Shown here in pieces: positions 58,431-64,000 of a stretch of DNA of 64,000 nt. How positions within the stretch are numbered: position 1 is the first letter of the stretch; every line of letters begins with the position of its first letter. The notes under the pieces are model-generated. The model had not been told where the DNA came from. It ran no database searches and worked only from the letters and a program-made list of their open reading frames with translations. The stretch spans positions 42,713,853-42,777,852 of the forward strand of contig NC_133657.1 in the NCBI RefSeq assembly GCF_009905375.1. Reading direction: 5' to 3'. A program made the translations under genes and the position numbers. Source of the DNA: Apium graveolens (Eukaryota > Streptophyta > Magnoliopsida > Apiales > Apiaceae).

Positions 58431-61250
58431 CATGAAATGATTGTAAGAGAAAGGAAAAAAAGGAAAAAAAAAGAAACTGAAGTGGAAAGGAATATAAAGG
58501 CAATAGAGTTTGAGGAATGATGAGGGAGTTGGGTATGAGGAAACCCTAAAGAATCATAATAATAGAAATAGAAAAGTATGTGATCGTCAGGATGAGGATG
58601 ATTCACTATGAGTTAAAAGTTGATGGTTGAAGGCATAAGAGATGTACATATTGTACCCCCTTTAAGTTGGGAGAATTCGAGGAAACCTTGAGATAGTTCG
58701 AAGGATAAATAATAAGACGCGGATAGACTGAGGAGATAAGAAAGTAGGAAATTAGGAAAATTGGATGAAGGAAGTGACCTTCAAGAATGTGAAGTGTAAG
58801 ACCGGTGGCATGATACCCAGAAAGGGAGACACCAGGTATGAAAGACATCCCAACATTGAGATGACAGTTGAGATAAACAACAAAAGTAAATGAGAAATTA
58901 TCAAGAAGAAGTTCACGTTGAACATGACCAATATCTTCCAGGACATCCCTGTTGTCATTACCAAATTAGGAAAGAAAAGCGGGTAACCATTGTTATCTTT
59001 TGAAGGCCATATGTGTTGACCTCAGTTTGAATAAGGATGCTATTGTGAAATTGGTATAGACTATCTGGGTGGGAATGATTGAATAAGACACCCTTATCAG
59101 GGATATATGACTTGATTTATCCATGGAAGGATGCATGTACCTTTTTAAAGGTGGAATTAAGGATAGAACATCTGTAACTTAGAATGAATCCTAGGGGAAT
59201 GCATAAAGTTGGCATTTCACCCTTAATAGGGATAGTATGAGTTTTGACAGTATAAATTGGAAAGGATTAAGGTAACAATAACCTTTAAGGATCAGTGGAG
59301 AAATATTTCAGAAGTATATAGACAATGATTCTGGTATTAGTAAATGGTATCTTGATATGCCCTGTGCCTAGGGTGTACCTGATGAAGGATTTAAGGATAA
59401 CCTTAGAGGTTTTACAAGGAGAAAGGTAATATTCAAAGTTCTTAGGAATAGAAATTTTGATAAAGGAAATGTGACTTAATTATAATAATGCCAGGTGGGG
59501 CACATGTTGAACCATAAGAAAGTATAGATTGACCCAATAAGGGTCGAGATTGGTGAAATCAAGAAGGACACAAAATAAGAGACGTCCTAAGTATGATCAA
59601 GAGTCAATCCTGACAATGTTAACCTCTAAAAGACCGAGACAATAACTTATGGAAAAGTGATGATATATATTTTTTTTACCAAGGTGTAATGAAGAGCATT
59701 TTCACACAAGCAGTGATTGGAAATAAGGTAGAAAATTTAGTTGAAGGTCATTTAAAAGACATTGATTGTAAGGAAATTTTACTATCAGGAAAGGCCAAAG
59801 AGGTGGCCGACACTTTAAGTGTAAGAGGGCAATTATAGGCGCTCGTTCCAGAGGAATACATTGATGATGGTTAAAGTCGTGAAGGTTATATTATGGTGTG
59901 AAAGATTGACATTCCTTCTGATGATTGTGCGATACTCAACCATAATAGTAGTTTTGTGAAGGTTTAATTCGTATAATCGCCATGAGCGGGCTATCTATCT
60001 TAGGAGATACTATCTTGAGATAAGCCAGGACCATGTTACGGAATGACTAAATGAATTTTTGAGATACATGTCTCCCAATAAAGACATATGATTAATAATG
60101 GTATTAACCTGCTATCGTTGCCTTCATTGAAACTCTTCTGCAATTTTATCTGCTTCATGTCATATGTACGTCAAGTTCAGGAGTGTTCTTCATGAATCAT
60201 GAACGGTGATCATGTTACCTCCTTAGAAGAATTCGATACGAGATGTATGGACTCCTTATGGTTAGCTATTAAGACTTCATGGAAAATGAATGACTATAGT
60301 AGGTCAACGGTGGACCCTAGTAGTGCAGGAATGATTCTGCGGGTAATGAGCCGATTAATTACAACCGTGAGAGTTGTATTGGAATGGATGTTGAGATTAA
60401 GTACCTCTAATCGGGTTGTGGTGATGTATAAGTTATCATTGATAGACTAATTAAGTTGATTATCTACATATTGAATACTTATTCCTTCTTATCAATAGAG
60501 AGTCGTATTACTATACGAGGAAGGTTGCAGTGCAAGCATAGAATTATAGTAACGATGATGTCTAGAATGAGATCCCAGATTCGATTTTCGATGTCAAGGG
60601 AGTTTCAAAGGTGATTGTGTATAAGCTCGAGGAAGAGCATGGGTCCATAGAATGATGGACGGAATAGTAAAAATATTTAGGCATGTGAAATACGATGATA
60701 TAATACTTGATGTTGATATATATACGTATATGTTTTGTTCTCCTATGACAAACCTCTATAGTTCAGAGGAAGATTCCAAGCCAGATATTTATGGCAATAA
60801 AGTTTTTATGTATATACAATTCTCTTTAGTTTGCTCTTTTCTCTTCTTTTCATTTCATGTAAGCTGAGAAGAACAGCCCTTCCAGAAGGGGAGGTATTTC
60901 CGAATGACTATCTATCTGTGTGATAGAAGCCTAGTAGGATACCACATGTTGTTTAATTGCTTGTCAAGTACTAAAGGCCGGCCACCTTCTGTACTAACTA
61001 TGCGATATAACAAGTGTTCATGATCATAGCGATCTCTCAATAAATTCTTTTACTTCTATACGATGGATCAAGCTTTCAAAGATAGAAGCAGCTAGAAAGG
61101 AGTAGTATCAGTGCGGCGGTATTCCAAATCTAACGCGTTCGTGATACTAAGGTTGACGCAATTATTAAAAGGTTATAGAATGCTAACGAGCACCGGTATA
61201 GTATTATGTACGGAAGATAGTAATGACTACGAACTGGAAAAGAATGGGTA
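58431..61250 (+). other. Gyp-G internal DNA, mostly unreadable
   Basis: Only faint element traces are seen, such as GKAKEVADTLSVRG at about 59790 (RNase H end-like, a second occurrence). The ORF at 60199-60450 opens MNGDHVTSLEEFDTRCMDSL, and that at 60652-60867 is unrecognised. A GAAGGGGAGG purine run at 60889-60898 could be a relic PPT. I see no host gene. Confidence 0.5.
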
Positions 61251-62010
61251 TTGAGAAGCAAAAGCTATAATGCTAGAAGCTATGATAAGAGTCTGTGCAA
61301 TAGACTTGAAAGAATTTGAAATGGTCACTTAACACGGATTGAGTTTTCTTACGACAATAGATCATATGTCAGTATTGAGATATCGCCTTATGAGATCCTT
61401 GAGGGAAGACAATGTCGATCTCCCTTATGATAGGATGATGTTACAGAGCGCAAGATGCTCAGACCAGTAGTGGTCCAAAGGACCAAGGATATAATAGATT
61501 TAATCAGAGGACGGCTGGTAGTAGCCTAAGGTGGACATAAAAAGTATGTTGATTTGACACGAAAGGACAAGGAATAGGAAATGGGGGACCTAGTAATGTT
61601 AAAGGTATCCCTTGGAAAGGATGAATGATGTTCAGAAAGAAAGGAAAGCTAAGCCCACGAATTGTTGGACCCTTTGAGGTATTAAGACGTATTGAGAAGT
61701 TAGCATATGAGCTAGCCCTACCCCCGAACATGTAGCAAGTTTATAACATGTTCCACGTATCAATGTTAAGGAAGTATAATTCGGATGCCAGACAAATAGG
61801 GGCATATGAGCGCATAGACATGCAACCCGACGTAACCTATATGGAGCAACTAGGAAGGGTTATAGATTGAAAAGGAACATGTGCTTAGGAGAAGGGTTAT
61901 CAAACTAGTCAGAGTTGGTGGTAGAACCACAATGTGGGAAAATTGACTTGAGAGTTAGAAAGTGCAATGCTAAGAAAGTATCCCTATTCATTTTCTATCT
62001 GATTCCGGGA
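61251..62010 (+). pseudogene. Gyp-G integrase C-terminus and chromodomain, broken
   Basis: Through several frames the text follows Gyp-F: MIRVCAIDLKEFE, EERK/RTKD-like segments, KAKPTNCWT region, then VIDRKEHVLRRR and the chromodomain pattern VWWRN-NVGESTWELESAMLRKYPYLFS in pieces. It confirms the Tekay relation but cannot be translated as one chain. Confidence 0.75.
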
Positions 62011-62020
62011 CGGAATCCTT

Positions 62021-62035
62021 TTAAGGAGGGGAGAC
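62021..62035 (+). other. Gyp-G polypurine tract
   Basis: TTAAGGAGGGGAGAC lies directly before TGTAATAACCCC of the 3' LTR. Confidence 0.85.
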
Positions 62036-64000
62036 TGTAATAACCCCAATTTTTGAAATCTTTGAAACACTGATGAATAGTGATTTTGCTGATTATGCTG
62101 ATTAAGAAAACTTTTCATGCCACACTATGTATGAGTTCTTTTATTGATATTCTGAGATCTTATTAGTACTCCATATGGTATATAAGTGTATGTAAAGATC
62201 GTCAGAATCCAAATTCGAACACTTTGATTTTTCCCGAAAATCCACCAGATACCGAAAGAATTGAGTATAAGGTAACATGATTAAAAGGATTTAAATTCAA
62301 GGATTATAAGAGAGGATTATAAAAGGAATATGAAATATTGAGAAAGGTTTAGGGGAACCCAAGTAATGAGATCCCGGATATAATCCCTCAAATGATCAAC
62401 GAGAATGAACAATAAATGAGTCGTAAAATAATTAAATGACTAAGTAAAGCAAGAGACAAGGAGGAGGGTCAATTAGTGCAGGATTAATGCACTTAGTTAA
62501 CATCTTAATATAAGGATTAAGCTTAAAAAGATGCTTCCACCATAAGGATGAGGCAAGTGGCAAGGATTATGTAAGCTTGATGGCATCACCATGCATATGT
62601 CACTTTCCACTAATTTAAACAAAACAACTAGTCAAGTAAATATCCTAAAATCATTTCATTTCCACCACAAGTTCAAGTCAACACAAGCTCTCATCTTCCT
62701 CCCCCATTTCCATTGCTCTCGGCCAAAACAGAACCAGAACATTAAAACTGCTGTATCTCCTTCATTTCTCACTCAAATGTTGTGTTCTATAGCTCGTTGG
62801 AAAGGTATTGAGATGGCCTACAACTCTTGTTCACAAGTCTCATCCAAATAAGTAGGTAAGACCCTCATTTTTATAGTTCTTTTAATCGGACTTTTAGAAA
62901 TTTCAAAGCCTAACTTTGTGTTCTTGATTTCTTTGGAAAGATCAAGCTTGTAGGAGGCTCCCTAAGGCTTCCTAGTAACTTAACACCTCCCAAGGAAGGT
63001 ATAAAATTCAAACCCTATCCTTTACTTTGATTATTAGTGATTTTGATGGTTGGTTTTCTAAATGAGAAGCATGACCTTTGATTATTAGTAGTTTGATTTG
63101 GATTTGGAGTGATTTGGTGAATGAATCTTGTTATAGTTAATAAAACTTGATTGTGATTGGTTGAGATGAAGAATCTGAAGAATAAGGACTGGTATAGTAT
63201 AATTTAGTTGAGGTTTTGATGTGTTAATGATTGTGGGTTGTTTGGTGAGGTTTTGGTGTAGTGAGAAACTTGGAAAACTCGTAAATATAGCCGTCATAAT
63301 GCCTATTTTTATTCAACTGCTTTTTCTTAGTGTTCAGGAGAGAAAACTCAATAAACAATCTGTAACATTGCCATGTTTAGCTAGAGCGTGTCGTAAGCTT
63401 CGTTTTGATATATGAATCACTTGGTTCCGATGTACGGTTTAGGAGAAACGACCTTTTTAAGTAACATCGTTTCGCGAACGAACCATTACCCCTCGCCTTA
63501 CTTTGAAACCTTGGTTAAGGCCCTTAAATGACTAATTGGAGTATGAAACAATTATGTAAAGTTGATTATGCAGTTTGTAGGGTACTCGCGAAAGAATCGC
63601 CTTAAAATTCTTAATGGTTAATTTATTAAAAATGGTGGAGCCAAGGGTACTCGAACGACTTATGTGATTCGTTAAGCGTAGAAGTGACCATAAGCAAACG
63701 CTAGGGTTCAATTGGTTATAGTCTAGTTTCTTAAGCGACCGTGGTTTAATTCCGACTTATGTTGTTGTTCATAGGTTATCAGACCCACTCTAAGCTTAAG
63801 TCTAACCGGGAACACTCAGGCAAGTTTTCTACCCGTTATACTATTATTGTGATGTAAATATATGTATATGCATTATCTTGTGATAGGTGCATGATTGTTA
63901 TTAGCAAATCTTGCGATATATTGGAGCATGTGATATGGTATATATGCATGTCTATTTCGTAATCTTGATATCTAATTGTTGATTCAATTGCTTATAAGTT
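62036..64000 (+). mobile_element. Gyp-G 3' LTR, first 1965 bp (continues beyond window)
   Basis: It is collinear with 53613-55577, with scattered single-base differences and a few one-base indels (for example GTAGG against GCAGGG near 62855/54431). The ORFs at 63085-63297 and 63221-63415 mirror those of the 5' LTR. Confidence 0.95.

Larger units (their letters stand above)
53613..64000 (+). mobile_element. Gyp-G: Tekay-like gypsy element, internally scrambled
   Basis: The 5' LTR spans 53613-56662 (3050 bp), followed by a primer site, 5.4 kb internal DNA, a PPT and a 3' LTR from 62036 running out of the window. In the first ~215 bp compared the LTRs differ at about 5 positions. The internal region carries only scraps of gypsy genes, apparently in the wrong order. 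It is inserted in the RT of Cop-E (left flank CTGTT). Confidence 0.9.

Noticed and set aside
60199..60867. Two plus-strand ORFs in Gyp-G as captured host genes
   Set aside because: They are short, unrecognised, and lie in a decayed interior full of stops, so there is no support beyond open frame.

Overview
The window is nuclear DNA from a flowering plant and consists almost entirely of satellite and nested LTR retrotransposons. I found no host protein gene, tRNA, rRNA or CRISPR array. The clade signals are plant-specific: Ty1/copia elements of the Sirevirus type (env-like region after pol, purine-tract start of the 3' LTR) and Ty3/gypsy chromoviruses of the Tekay/Del type (C-terminal chromodomain, multi-kilobase LTRs opening TGTAA). 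A eudicot is likely. Apiaceae is only a guess from general impression.

Layout. 1-4330 is a satellite array with a ~528-bp monomer arranged as alternating A/B dimers. 4331-5317 is AT-rich DNA with a 293-bp tandem duplication and TA microsatellites. 5300-11868 holds two minus-strand gypsy LTRs (here Gyp-I, 5318-7861, and Gyp-H, 7862-11868). From 11869 on there is one nest. Cop-A (minus, copia) is the outer host, seen at 11869-12941 and 25278-26485. Cop-C (minus) sits inside Cop-A at 12942-25272, flanked by the 5-bp duplication AAGTT. Cop-D (minus, 22858-25183) sits inside Cop-C. Gyp-F (plus, chromovirus, 26486-34813) also interrupts Cop-A. Cop-E (minus) sits in the 3' LTR of Gyp-F; its own 3' LTR is split by Cop-B (plus, 34999-48242, both LTRs 606 bp, target duplication ATGTC), and its reverse transcriptase is split by Gyp-G (plus, 53613 to beyond the window end). 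LTR divergence judged by eye agrees with this order: Gyp-F is oldest (roughly 9% in the compared stretch), Cop-B about 4%, Gyp-G about 2-3%.

How the genes work together. Each element would encode Gag (particle), protease, integrase, reverse transcriptase and RNase H. All copies seen here carry stops, frameshifts or deletions, so none looks autonomous. The three Sireviruses in which the region can be read (Cop-B, Cop-C, Cop-E) carry, between RNase H and the 3' LTR, a small ORF followed by a long env-like ORF with a coiled coil ending in DAKKG.

The most interesting signal is in that post-pol region. (1) The ~105-codon small ORF is clearly conserved between Cop-B and Cop-C, with a weaker positional match in Cop-E. 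(2) TATA boxes and pyrimidine-rich leaders sit upstream of the small ORF and of the env-like ORF, as if each were a separate transcription unit. (3) Cop-C and Cop-E each show an apparent phase-1 spliceosomal intron at the same place in the env-like ORF, which Cop-B lacks. In addition, each Sirevirus family repeats its own ~11-mer in LTR, spacer and coding sequence, and PPT-like GGGGGAG tracts recur in the integrase-RT linker.
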